Below are positions 35,938 to 45,158 of a stretch of DNA of 64,000 nucleotides, piece after piece; position 1 is the first letter of the stretch, and every line of letters starts with the position of its first letter. This stretch comes from an uncultured Hyphomicrobiales bacterium. GTDB lineage: Bacteria > Pseudomonadota > Alphaproteobacteria > Rhizobiales > Beijerinckiaceae. The notes beneath the pieces are model-generated. The model ran no database searches. It worked only from the letters and a program-made list of their open reading frames with translations, and was not told where the DNA came from. The stretch lies in the NCBI GenBank assembly GCA_903902915.1, contig CAIUWR010000045.1, positions 186,001 to 250,000 of the forward strand, given 5' to 3'. A program made the position numbers and the translations under genes.

Positions 35938-37521
35938 CTATTGCGCCTTCTTCTGATAATCCTTCACGTCATTAAACTGAATCTGCGGCCACTTTTCCTG
36001 CTCGTAACGCAGGGCCCAGGCCGATTGCGCCAAATAGACCGGCGCATGATCGAGATCCTCGGCGATGGAGGCCGGGAATGCGCGCTGGAATTTGTCGAGA
36101 TCGAGCGGATCATCCGCGCTGATCCAGCGGCAGACCTCGAAGCGGCTCTGCTCGAAGCTCACGGGCAGGCCGTATTCCGCCTGTAACCGCTCGGCCAGCA
36201 CGTCGAGCTGCAAGGCGCCGACCACGCCCACGATGGCGCCTGAGCCGTCATTGGGCACGAAAACCTGCACCACGCCCTCTTCGGCCAGTTGCTGCAAGGA
36301 TTCGCGCAGCTTCTTGGCCTTCATGGCGTCGCCCAGTTTCACGCGGCGCAAAATCTCGGGCGCGAAGCTGGGCACGCCGCGAAAAATGATATCCTCGCCC
36401 TCGGTCAGCGTGTCGCCGATGCGCAGGGTGCCGTGGTTGGGAATGCCCACCACATCGCCCGCATAGGCCTCTTCGGCGATCTGGCGATCCTGGGCGAAAA
36501 AGAACTGCGGCGCGTTGATGGGAAGCGGCTTGCCGGTGCGCACCAACTTGGCCTTCATGCCGCGCGTCAGCTTGCCGGAGCAGATCCGGGTGAAGGCGAT
36601 GCGGTCCCGGTGGTTGGGATCCATGTTCGCCTGAATCTTGAACACGAAGCCGGTCATCTTCGCCTCGCGCGGCTCGACGCGCCGGCTGGCGGAATCCTGC
36701 CCGCGCGGCGGCGGCGCGAATTCGCCAAGGCCATCAATGAGATCCTGCACGCCGAAGGTGCGCAGCGCGCTGCCCCAGAACACCGGCGTCAGGTGACCTT
36801 CGCGGAAACTGTCGAGATCGAACGGCTTGCAGGCTTCGACCGCCAGCCCCAGCTCTTCGCGGAAAGCCTCGCGCTGATGCTCGGGCAGAAGGTCCGCCAC
36901 CGCCGGATCGTCGGGACCATTCACCTTCTGCATGGGCGCGTCGGAATCCACGTGGCGGATGGCGCTGGCGCGCAAATCATAGGTGCCGGCGAAATCGCGG
37001 CCGCGGCCGATGGGCCAGGTGAGGGGCGCGGTGTCGAGCGCCAACGTCTTCTCGATCTCGTCGAGCAGATCGAAAGGATCGCGCGTGTCGCGGTCGAGCT
37101 TGTTGATGAAGGTGACGATGGGAATGTCGCGCAGGCGGCAGACCTCGAACAGCTTGCGCGTGCGCGCCTCGATGCCCTTGGCCGCGTCGATCACCATGAT
37201 CGCCGAATCGACGGCGGTCAGCGTGCGATAGGTGTCTTCGGAAAAGTCTTCATGGCCCGGCGTGTCCAGCAGGTTGAAGACGCGCCCGTCATATTCGAAG
37301 GTCATGACCGAGGTGACGACCGAAATGCCGCGCTCGCGCTCGATGCCCATCCAGTCGGACCGGGTCTGGCGACGGTTGGCCTTGGCGCGCACCTCGCCCG
37401 CCAGCTGAATCGCGCCGCCGAACAGCAGCAGCTTTTCGGTCAGCGTGGTCTTGCCCGCGTCCGGATGGGAGATGATGGCGAAGGTGCGCCGCTTGGAAAC
37501 GGGGTCTGTGTCTGCGGTCAT
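35938..37521 (-). CDS. prfC: Peptide chain release factor 3
   Basis: The 527-residue GTPase recycles class I release factors after termination. The G domain shows G1 SHPDAGKTTLTEKLLLFGG, G2/G3 region RERGISVVTSVMTFEY and DTPGHEDFSEDTYR, and G4 INKLDRDTRDPFDLLDEIE. The rest matches RF3 domains II and III (IVGVVGALQLDVLAERLQ). The ATG at 37521 gives the family length; the track start at 37536 is a GTG. It follows an RND pump gene by 104 bases with a hairpin in between. Confidence 0.97.
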   Translation of the reverse strand: MTADTDPVSKRRTFAIISHPDAGKTTLTEKLLLFGGAIQLAGEVRAKANRRQTRSDWMGIERERGISVVTSVMTFEYDGRVFNLLDTPGHEDFSEDTYRTLTAVDSAIMVIDAAKGIEARTRKLFEVCRLRDIPIVTFINKLDRDTRDPFDLLDEIEKTLALDTAPLTWPIGRGRDFAGTYDLRASAIRHVDSDAPMQKVNGPDDPAVADLLPEHQREAFREELGLAVEACKPFDLDSFREGHLTPVFWGSALRTFGVQDLIDGLGEFAPPPRGQDSASRRVEPREAKMTGFVFKIQANMDPNHRDRIAFTRICSGKLTRGMKAKLVRTGKPLPINAPQFFFAQDRQIAEEAYAGDVVGIPNHGTLRIGDTLTEGEDIIFRGVPSFAPEILRRVKLGDAMKAKKLRESLQQLAEEGVVQVFVPNDGSGAIVGVVGALQLDVLAERLQAEYGLPVSFEQSRFEVCRWISADDPLDLDKFQRAFPASIAEDLDHAPVYLAQSAWALRYEQEKWPQIQFNDVKDYQKKAQ

Positions 37522-37536
37522 GGTCCTGAAATCCAC

Positions 37537-37557
37537 GGCCCGCCGGAGGGGCGGGCC
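37537..37557 (-). terminator. Hairpin between the RND pump gene and prfC
   Basis: GGCCCGCC (37537-37544), five-base loop, GGCGGGCC (37550-37557): a perfect 8-bp stem without a T run. It lies between two leftward genes, 69 bases after the pump stop, and may separate the two transcripts. Confidence 0.4.
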
Positions 37558-37625
37558 GCTAGGGGCTTAACAAATGCGAGGGGGCTTGTGCAAACAATCC
37601 CCGAAGGCGCCCGGCGGCGGCCCGG

Positions 37626-40600
37626 CTATTCGGCGGCCTTGGCCTCGGTCACCTGCATCAGCGCCGCCCGATCCGCCGCCTCGCGCGCATGGTCGCGCGC
37701 GAGGAACGTGTAGATCGCGGGGGTGATGAAAATGGTGAAGAGCGTGCCGATGGCCATGCCGAAGCCGATCACGAGACCGATGTCGAAGCGGCTGCGCGCG
37801 CCAGCGCCATGGGCCAGCATGAGCGGCAACATGCCCGCAACCATGGCGGCCGTGGTCATCAGGATGGGGCGCAAACGAACGCCCGCCGCATGTTCGATCG
37901 CCTCACGGCGGGTCATGCCTTGCTCCTCCTGCATCCGGTTGGCGAATTCCACCATCAGGATGCCATGTTTGGAGATGAGGCCGATGAGCGTCACCAGTCC
38001 GATCTGCGTGTAGATATTGATCGAGGCTGCGCCGATGACCCCCAAGACGTTCAGGGGCAACAGCGCGCCGAACATGGAGGTCGGCAGGGCGATCAGGATG
38101 ATCAGCGGATCGCGGAAGCTTTCGAACTGCGCCGCCAGCACGAGGAAGATGACGATCAACGCGAAGATGAAAGTCACCGCGAGCGAATTGCCTTCCTGCA
38201 CATATTGGCGCGCATCGCCCTGGAAGTCATAGGTGTAACCCTCGGGGAAGATCTCCTTCGACTTGGCGGTCAGAAAGTCGATGGCCTCGCCGATGGTGCG
38301 GCCGGGGAAGGGCACGCCCGAAAGCGTGGCCGAGCTGAGCTGCTGAAAATTCGTCAGCGCATTGGGCTGCACGGACTGGCTCACCGCCGCGATGGCCGAG
38401 AGCGGCACCAATTCGCCTGAAGCCGTGCGCACCTGATAGCGCAGCAGCCAGTCGCCCGTGATGCGGAACTCACGCGGCGCCTGCGGAATCACTTCATAGC
38501 TGCGGCCATAGAGGCTGAAGCGGTTCACATAGTTGCCGCCCAGGAAGGTGGCGAGCGAGGAGCCCACATCCTGCATGCTGACGCCAAGGCGATTGGCCTT
38601 CGCGGCGTCAATCTTCATTTCGATCTGGGGCGTATCGAATTTCAGATCCGAGTCGGTGAAGATGAACATGCCGCTCTTCTGCGCCGCCGTCTGCATCTCC
38701 GCCAGAACCCCGGCGAGCTGCTGGTAGTCGCCTGTCGTGCGGATGACGAATTGCACGGGCGGGCCGCCAGCAGAGCCCGGCAAGGCGGGGGGCGCGAAGG
38801 CGAAGGCCTGCGCGCCGGGGATGAGGGTGAGCTTGGATTGCAGATCCTGCAACACCTGCTTTTGCGTGCGCTCGCGCTCGTCCCAGGGCTTCAGGATGAG
38901 GCCCGCAAAAGCCTGCCGGACGCCGGCTGAGCCATTGATCGCGAACACATGGGCGTTTTCGGGAATTTTCGCGATTTCCGTCTGAAGCTTGCCCGTCATG
39001 TCCTCGAGATAGTCGAGGTTGGCGTATTGCGGCGTCTTCACGATGCTGACGATGAAGCCCTGATCCTCCTCCGGCGCCAGTTCGCGCGGAGTGGTCAGAT
39101 ACATGATGGCGGTGAGCGCCAGCACGCCCACCAGCACCAGCACGCTCATGGCGCGGAAATCGAGCGTGCGATGCAGTCTGCGCTCATAGCGCTTGCGCAG
39201 CCCATCGAACATGCGGTCAAGGAAAAGCGCGAAACGCCCCGGACCCTGCGCGCTTTGCGGCTTCAACAGCTTCGAGCACATCATGGGCGAGAGCGTGAGC
39301 GCGACGAAGCCCGACACGAAAACCGAGCCCGCGAGCGTGAAGGCGAATTCGCGGAACAGCGCCCCCGTGACGCCCGATACGAAGCCGATGGGCGCATAGA
39401 CCGCGATGAGCGTGATCGTCATCGCGATCACCGGCCCCGCGATTTCCCGCGCGCCTTTGATCGAAGCCTCGAAAGGGGTCATTCCATCTTCGATATGCCG
39501 GTAGATGTTCTCGACCACCACGATGGCGTCATCGACGACAAGGCCGATGGCGAGCACCAGCGCCAGCAGGGTGAGCAGATTGATGGAATAGCCCAGCGCC
39601 AGCAGCATGATCATCACGCCCACCAGCGACAGCGGAATCGTGACGATGGGAATCAGCGTGGAGCGCATGTTCCCCAGGAACAGGAAGATCACCACCACGA
39701 CGATCAGCGCGGCCTCTCCGAGCGTCTTGGCGACCTCGGAGATGGACGCACGGATGAAGGCGGTGGCGTCATAAGCGATCGCCGCGTCAAGGCCCGGCGG
39801 CAGATTGGCCTGCAACTGCGGAAAAGCCTCGCGCACATTGTTGATCACGGTCAACGGATTGGCGGTCGGCGTCGAGTAGACGCCGATGAACACGGCTTTC
39901 AGACCGTCGAAGACGGAGGAAGCGTCGACGCTTTCGGGGCCGAGCTCCACGCGGGCGATGTTGCCGAGGCGAATGAGCGAATCCCCGCGCGCCGCGATGA
40001 CGAGCTGGGAAAAAGCCTGGGCGGTGTCGAGCGAGGTCTGGGCGTTGATGCTGGTCTGCACCCAGTCGCCCTTGATCTGGCCGGCGGCGGAGGTGAAGTT
40101 GTTGGCGGCGAGCGCATTGCGCACATCGGCGGGAGTCACGCCGCGCGCCGCCATGCGTTCGGGATCAAGCCAGATGCGCATGGCGAAGGTCTGACCGCCC
40201 AGAATCTGCGCCTCGCCGACGCCATCGAGCGTTTGCAGGCCTGGCTGCACCACGCGGGTGATATAATCGGTGATCTGTGAGGCCGTCATGGTGGCGGAGT
40301 TGAACGACAGATACATCAGCGCGATGCCCTGCCCCGTCTTCTTCACCACGACAGGATCGTTGGCCTCGCGCGGCAGCGTGCTCTTCACCTGATTGATCTT
40401 CGACAGAACGTCCGTGACCGCCCGGTCCGCGCTGGCGTTGAGGCGCAGGTTCAGGGTGATGGTCGAGACATTCTGCTGGGAGCTCGACACAAGCGTGTCG
40501 ACCCCTTCCGTGCTGGCCACCGCCTGCTCGAGCGGCGTGGTGATGAAGCCACGGATCAGATCCGCATTGGCGCCCGGATAATTGGTGGTGATCGTCAGCG

Positions 40601-40733
40601 TGGTCTGCTGCAATTCCGGATATTGCCGGATCTGCAGCTTGAGCCCGGCCTGAATGCCGACCAGAAGAAGCATGAGGCTGACGACGCTGGAAAGCACCGG
40701 CCGCTTGATGAAGAGATCTGTGAAGGTGCTCAT
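37626..40733 (-). CDS. RND efflux pump, inner-membrane transporter (HAE1 family)
   Basis: The 1035-residue protein is a full-length RND pump with 12 membrane helices and two large periplasmic loops. The proton-relay aspartates are in LALVLAIGLVVDDAIVVVEN in helix 4. The N-terminus FTDLFIKRPVLSSVVSLMLL and the second half (GLVTLIGLISKHGILMVEFA) are standard. It takes substrates from the periplasm or membrane and needs a periplasmic adaptor, encoded just upstream, and an outer-membrane channel. No channel gene lies in this operon. Which compounds are exported is unknown. Confidence 0.93.
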   Translation of the reverse strand: MSTFTDLFIKRPVLSSVVSLMLLLVGIQAGLKLQIRQYPELQQTTLTITTNYPGANADLIRGFITTPLEQAVASTEGVDTLVSSSQQNVSTITLNLRLNASADRAVTDVLSKINQVKSTLPREANDPVVVKKTGQGIALMYLSFNSATMTASQITDYITRVVQPGLQTLDGVGEAQILGGQTFAMRIWLDPERMAARGVTPADVRNALAANNFTSAAGQIKGDWVQTSINAQTSLDTAQAFSQLVIAARGDSLIRLGNIARVELGPESVDASSVFDGLKAVFIGVYSTPTANPLTVINNVREAFPQLQANLPPGLDAAIAYDATAFIRASISEVAKTLGEAALIVVVVIFLFLGNMRSTLIPIVTIPLSLVGVMIMLLALGYSINLLTLLALVLAIGLVVDDAIVVVENIYRHIEDGMTPFEASIKGAREIAGPVIAMTITLIAVYAPIGFVSGVTGALFREFAFTLAGSVFVSGFVALTLSPMMCSKLLKPQSAQGPGRFALFLDRMFDGLRKRYERRLHRTLDFRAMSVLVLVGVLALTAIMYLTTPRELAPEEDQGFIVSIVKTPQYANLDYLEDMTGKLQTEIAKIPENAHVFAINGSAGVRQAFAGLILKPWDERERTQKQVLQDLQSKLTLIPGAQAFAFAPPALPGSAGGPPVQFVIRTTGDYQQLAGVLAEMQTAAQKSGMFIFTDSDLKFDTPQIEMKIDAAKANRLGVSMQDVGSSLATFLGGNYVNRFSLYGRSYEVIPQAPREFRITGDWLLRYQVRTASGELVPLSAIAAVSQSVQPNALTNFQQLSSATLSGVPFPGRTIGEAIDFLTAKSKEIFPEGYTYDFQGDARQYVQEGNSLAVTFIFALIVIFLVLAAQFESFRDPLIILIALPTSMFGALLPLNVLGVIGAASINIYTQIGLVTLIGLISKHGILMVEFANRMQEEQGMTRREAIEHAAGVRLRPILMTTAAMVAGMLPLMLAHGAGARSRFDIGLVIGFGMAIGTLFTIFITPAIYTFLARDHAREAADRAALMQVTEAKAAE

Positions 40734-40742
40734 GGCGCGCCC

Positions 40743-41903
40743 TTACTGCCGGGGCAAGGGATTGAGCGACGACGGCAGCGCCAGCGCATTGTCGACATGC
40801 ACCCGCGCGCCAGCCATGAGCTTCAGCTGGCCTTCGCTGACCACCAGTTCTCCGGCCTTGAGGCCGCTCAGGATGGCGATGCGGTCGCCACGGGCATCGC
40901 CCAGCGTCACCACCCGCCGCTCGACGACCATCTGTTGATCGGCTGGCGCGGGCGCCGCTTGCGCGGAGCCTTCGGGCGCAGGCGCGGGCTTCACCACATA
41001 GACGCTGTCGCCATAGAGCGAATAGGTGACGCCCGTGCGCGGCAGGGTGACCAGCGAACGGGACTTGCCCGCCAGCACCGCCACATTGGCGAACATGCCA
41101 GGCTTCAACTGCTTGCGGTCGTTCTTGATCTCGGCCCGCACGACCAGATTGCGCGTTTCCGCGCTCACCCGCGCGTCCAGCGAAACAAGCTTGCCCCGGA
41201 ATGGCTGACCGGGCCAGGCGTCGACGACGACCTCGACCACCTGGCCTGCGGCCAGATCGGTGATCGCCTGTTCCGGCACGGGGAAATCGACATAGATGGG
41301 GTCAAGCTGTTGCAGGCTCGCGATGCCCGTGCCCGCCGAAATATACTGCCCGATGTCCGCCCGGCGCAGGCCGATGCGGCCAGCGAAAGGCGCCACAAGC
41401 GCCTTCTGGGCGATCAAGGCGCGGGTGCGCTCCACGGCGGCGGACGCCTGATCGCGCGCCGCTTCGGCGGCGTCGAGGGTCGAGCGGGAGGTCGAGCCGC
41501 CAGTGATGAGCTGCCGCTGACGGTCAAGCGCCAGATCGGCGTTCTTGAGGGTCGCCAGATTGGACTTGAGGTCAGCCTGCTCGACCGCATCGTCAAGCTC
41601 GACCAGCAGGGTTCCCTTGGCCACATCCTGCCCGGAGTCAAAATTGAAGGCGCGAATCATGCCACCGATCTGCGGCGCCAGCTCCACGCCCTGCACGGCG
41701 CGGAAAGTGCCAACCGCCGGGATGCGGTCCACCCACTCCTCGGACCGCGTCTCCGTCACAGCCACGGTCGCCACCGGCTGCGGCGCTTTCGCGATAAAGC
41801 CCTTGATCATCTCAGGCTTGATGAAGAACTGGAAGTAGCCCAGTCCGCCAGCCAGGCCAGCCAGCACGATGAAAACAAAAGTGAACAGCACGAATCGACG
41901 CAT
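40743..41903 (-). CDS. RND efflux periplasmic adaptor (membrane fusion protein)
   Basis: The 386-residue adaptor has an N-terminal membrane anchor (VLFTFVFIVLAGLAGGLGYF), a lipoyl/barrel-sandwich segment (VELAPQIGGMIRAFNFDSGQ), an alpha-hairpin (residues about 110-175, ALDRQRQLITGGSTSRSTLD) and beta domains. It links the pump encoded 9 bases downstream to an outer-membrane channel. Both genes form one leftward operon. No regulator is visible. The channel is perhaps borrowed from the neighbouring Mdt-type operon. Confidence 0.92.
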   Translation of the reverse strand: MRRFVLFTFVFIVLAGLAGGLGYFQFFIKPEMIKGFIAKAPQPVATVAVTETRSEEWVDRIPAVGTFRAVQGVELAPQIGGMIRAFNFDSGQDVAKGTLLVELDDAVEQADLKSNLATLKNADLALDRQRQLITGGSTSRSTLDAAEAARDQASAAVERTRALIAQKALVAPFAGRIGLRRADIGQYISAGTGIASLQQLDPIYVDFPVPEQAITDLAAGQVVEVVVDAWPGQPFRGKLVSLDARVSAETRNLVVRAEIKNDRKQLKPGMFANVAVLAGKSRSLVTLPRTGVTYSLYGDSVYVVKPAPAPEGSAQAAPAPADQQMVVERRVVTLGDARGDRIAILSGLKAGELVVSEGQLKLMAGARVHVDNALALPSSLNPLPRQ

Positions 41904-42077
41904 AGGGGCACCAGAAAGCTTGTCTTCGCAACTGCGAAAAGTTCGGCCGCTCTAGCACAGAAACCGGAACAGAGCGACTGATATGGAACGCATGGGCGAT
42001 ATCGACAGCCGCGCGCTGTTTTGATACGCGCGATCCATCAAAATGGATGAAACCGTCAAGGCCGCAGCTTCGCCTGC

Positions 42078-45000
42078 CTATTCAGCAGGCAGGCCCATGG
42101 CGGCTTTTTGCAGGAGCGCCGGGGTTTTGCGGCGCGATAGACGGCTCATCAGCAGGTAAATCACCGGCGTCGTATAGAGGGTTAGCAGTTGCGAGAGCAC
42201 GAGCCCGCCCACGATGGCGACGCCCAGCGGTCGGCGCAGCTCAGAGCCCGCGCCCGAAGCGATGAGGATGGGAACGGCGCCGAAAATCGCCGCCATGGTC
42301 GTCATGAGAATCGGGCGGAAGCGCTCCAGGCAGGCGGCGCGCATGGCCTGCCTCGGGTCAAGCCCCCGTTCCCGCTCGGCCGCGATGGCGAAATCGACCA
42401 GCATGATTCCATTTTTCTTCACGATGCCGATCAACAAGATGATGCCGATGAAGGCCACGATGGTCAGCTCCATGCCGACAGCCTCCAGCGCGATCAACGC
42501 GCCGAGCCCAGCGGGCGGCAGAGTGGAGACGATGGTGAGCGGGTGAATGAGGCTCTCATAGAGCACCCCCAGAATGATATAGACGGCGAACAGCGCCGCG
42601 AGGATGAGCAAGGCGCCGTCGTTTGAAGAATCGGCGATGGCCTTGGCGTCGCCCGAAAAATCCGCGCGCACGCCCGGCGGCAGGCGAATGCCGGCGATGG
42701 CCGCCTGAAGCGCCGTATTGGCCTCCTCCGCCACCACGCCGGGCGCCGCCGCGTAGTTGATGGTGATGGAGGCGAATTGTCCCGTATGGTTGATCGTCAG
42801 GGGCGCCGAGCCGCGCTCGACCCGCGCCACCGCGCCCAGCGGAATCTGCACCCCGCCCGCGCCCGGCACAAAAAGCCCTGAAAAATCGCCCGGATCGCGC
42901 TGGCGGGCCTGCGCTACCTCCAGCACCACCTTGTACTGGTTGCGTTCGCCATAGATCGTCGAAATCTGACGTTGGCTGAAAGCGTCGGAAAGCACATTGT
43001 CGATGGCGGATATGTTCACGCCCATGCGCGCGGCGGCCGCCCGGTCGATCACCACCTTCGCCTGAAGGCCTTCCTTCTCGCGGTCGCTGGACACGTCGGC
43101 GAGTTGCGGCGTCGCCTTGGCCGCCTCCAGCGCCTTTGCGCCCCAGACGTCGAGTTCCTCAGCGTCAGAGCCCCAGAGCGTGAACTGATAATTCGATTTG
43201 CCCTGCCGCCCGCCCACGCGCACATCCTGCATGGCGATCAGATAGACGCGCAGCCCCGGCGACAGCGAGAGCCGTTCGCGCAGCCGCGCGATGACCGTCT
43301 TGGACGTGTCGTCGCGTTTCTGCTTCAACCCGACATACATGCGCCCGCTGTTGACCGACCCGCCGCCGCCAAGGAACGAGGCGGTCGATTCCACAGCCGG
43401 ATCGGCGGCGATGATGGCGGCCGCCTTGCCCTGCGCTTCCTCCATGGCGGGGAAAGAGATATCCGGCCCCGCCTCTGTGAAGGCGAACAGGAGGCCCAGA
43501 TCATCCTCCGGCAACATCCCCTTGGGCACGACGCGATAGAGTTGCACGGTCAGCCCGATGGTGAGCAGAAAGACCACAAGCACCACAAAGGGCCGCGCAA
43601 AGGCGATTTCCAGCGAACGACCATAGGCGTCGCGCAGCCGGTCGAGCGTGCGGTCGAACCAGCCGGACGAGCGCTCGCTGCGCGCCATGAAGCGCCCGCA
43701 GATCATGGGCGTGACCGTGAGGGAGACGAAGGCGGAGGCGAGGATGGCGAAGGTGAGGGTCAATGAGAATTCGCGAAACATGCGCCCCATGATCCCCGGC
43801 ATGAAGAGCAGCGGGATGAAAGCCGCGATCAGCGAAAGGCTGATGGAGATGACGGTGAAGCCAATCTGCCGCGCCCCCAGGAGGGCGGCCCGCATGGGGC
43901 TGACGCCCGCCGCGATATTGCGGTCGACGTTCTCCACCATGACGATGGCGTCATCGACCACAAAGCCCACGGAAATCACCACCGCCATGAGCGAGAGATT
44001 GTCGAGCGTATAGCCGCAGGCCCACATGCTGGCGAAGGCGACGCCGAGCGACAAAGGCACGGCGACGCCCGCCCCCAGAACAGGCGCCGCGCGACGCAAA
44101 AAGGCGAAGACCACCAGCATGACAAGCGCGATGGAGACGAGCAAGGTCTTCTCGAGATCCTCGATGGAGGCGCGGATCATCACCGTGCGATCCATCATGA
44201 CCTGAAAGTCCAGGCCGGGCGGAACCAGCTGCCTGAAATCCTGCAGCAGGCGCTTCACGCCATCAATGGTGGTGATCACATTTGCTTCCGGGAGCTTGGT
44301 GATCTGCACGATCACGGCGGGCTTGCCATTGAACCAACCGGCTGCGCGCGTATTGCGCACCCCAGGCTCGATCGTGGCCACGTCGCCCAACCGCACCACA
44401 GCGCCAGAGGCGCTGCGCAGGATGATCTTTCGATAGTCTTCGGGACTGCGGAGCTGACTGTTCGTCGCCAAGGTCTGGCTGACGCGCTCGCCCTCGAAAG
44501 CGCCTACAGGCGACAAGCTGTTGGCCGCCACGATCGCCGCATTCACATCTTCCAGCCCAACCCCCATGGCCGCGAGCCGCGCGGGATCGGCGCGCACGCG
44601 CAACGCGGGTTGTTCGGCGCCATTGACCTGCACCTCCGCGACGCCCTCCACTTGCGAGAGCCGCTGGGCGATGATGGAATCTGCAAGATCGAACACGGCG
44701 TCGGGCGCGAGCGTATCGGAGGTGAGCGCCAGGATCAGCACCGGCATGGCGTTGGGATTGGCCTTGCGGAACGTCGGCAAGCTGGGCATGTCGCCGGGCA
44801 GATCGGTCACGGCGGCGTTCAGCGCGGCCTGCACGTCGCGCGCGGCGGAATCGATGTTCCGTCCGAGATCGAATTGCAGGGTGATGTTTGTCGAGCCGAG
44901 CGAACTCCAGGAGGTGATTTCATTGACGCCCGAAATGGAGCCAAGCGCACGCTCCAGGGGCGCAGCCACGCTGGCGGCCATGGTCGATGGATCGGCGCCC

Positions 45001-45158
45001 GGCCTGTTGGCGGTGATGCGGATGACGGGAAATTCCACATTCGGCAAATTCGCCACCGGCAGAAAGCCGTAGCCAAGGCCGCCAAGCAGAAAGAGGGCGA
45101 AGGACAGCAGCGTGGTCGCCACCGGACGCAGGATGAAGGGCGCCGAAAGGCTCCTCAT
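42078..45158 (-). CDS. mdtC: RND efflux pump MdtC-like subunit
   Basis: The 1026-residue RND protein is the second pump of a two-pump system of the MdtABC type, in which MdtB and MdtC assemble as a heterotrimer. The N-terminus is FILRPVATTLLSFALFLLGG; the proton-relay motif is VISVGFVVDDAIVMVENVDR; the second-half motif is GIILLIGIVKKNGIMLVDFA. It overlaps the first pump gene by 4 bases (ATGA). Assigning this one as MdtC rather than MdtB follows gene order only. Confidence 0.88.
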   Translation of the reverse strand: MRSLSAPFILRPVATTLLSFALFLLGGLGYGFLPVANLPNVEFPVIRITANRPGADPSTMAASVAAPLERALGSISGVNEITSWSSLGSTNITLQFDLGRNIDSAARDVQAALNAAVTDLPGDMPSLPTFRKANPNAMPVLILALTSDTLAPDAVFDLADSIIAQRLSQVEGVAEVQVNGAEQPALRVRADPARLAAMGVGLEDVNAAIVAANSLSPVGAFEGERVSQTLATNSQLRSPEDYRKIILRSASGAVVRLGDVATIEPGVRNTRAAGWFNGKPAVIVQITKLPEANVITTIDGVKRLLQDFRQLVPPGLDFQVMMDRTVMIRASIEDLEKTLLVSIALVMLVVFAFLRRAAPVLGAGVAVPLSLGVAFASMWACGYTLDNLSLMAVVISVGFVVDDAIVMVENVDRNIAAGVSPMRAALLGARQIGFTVISISLSLIAAFIPLLFMPGIMGRMFREFSLTLTFAILASAFVSLTVTPMICGRFMARSERSSGWFDRTLDRLRDAYGRSLEIAFARPFVVLVVFLLTIGLTVQLYRVVPKGMLPEDDLGLLFAFTEAGPDISFPAMEEAQGKAAAIIAADPAVESTASFLGGGGSVNSGRMYVGLKQKRDDTSKTVIARLRERLSLSPGLRVYLIAMQDVRVGGRQGKSNYQFTLWGSDAEELDVWGAKALEAAKATPQLADVSSDREKEGLQAKVVIDRAAAARMGVNISAIDNVLSDAFSQRQISTIYGERNQYKVVLEVAQARQRDPGDFSGLFVPGAGGVQIPLGAVARVERGSAPLTINHTGQFASITINYAAAPGVVAEEANTALQAAIAGIRLPPGVRADFSGDAKAIADSSNDGALLILAALFAVYIILGVLYESLIHPLTIVSTLPPAGLGALIALEAVGMELTIVAFIGIILLIGIVKKNGIMLVDFAIAAERERGLDPRQAMRAACLERFRPILMTTMAAIFGAVPILIASGAGSELRRPLGVAIVGGLVLSQLLTLYTTPVIYLLMSRLSRRKTPALLQKAAMGLPAE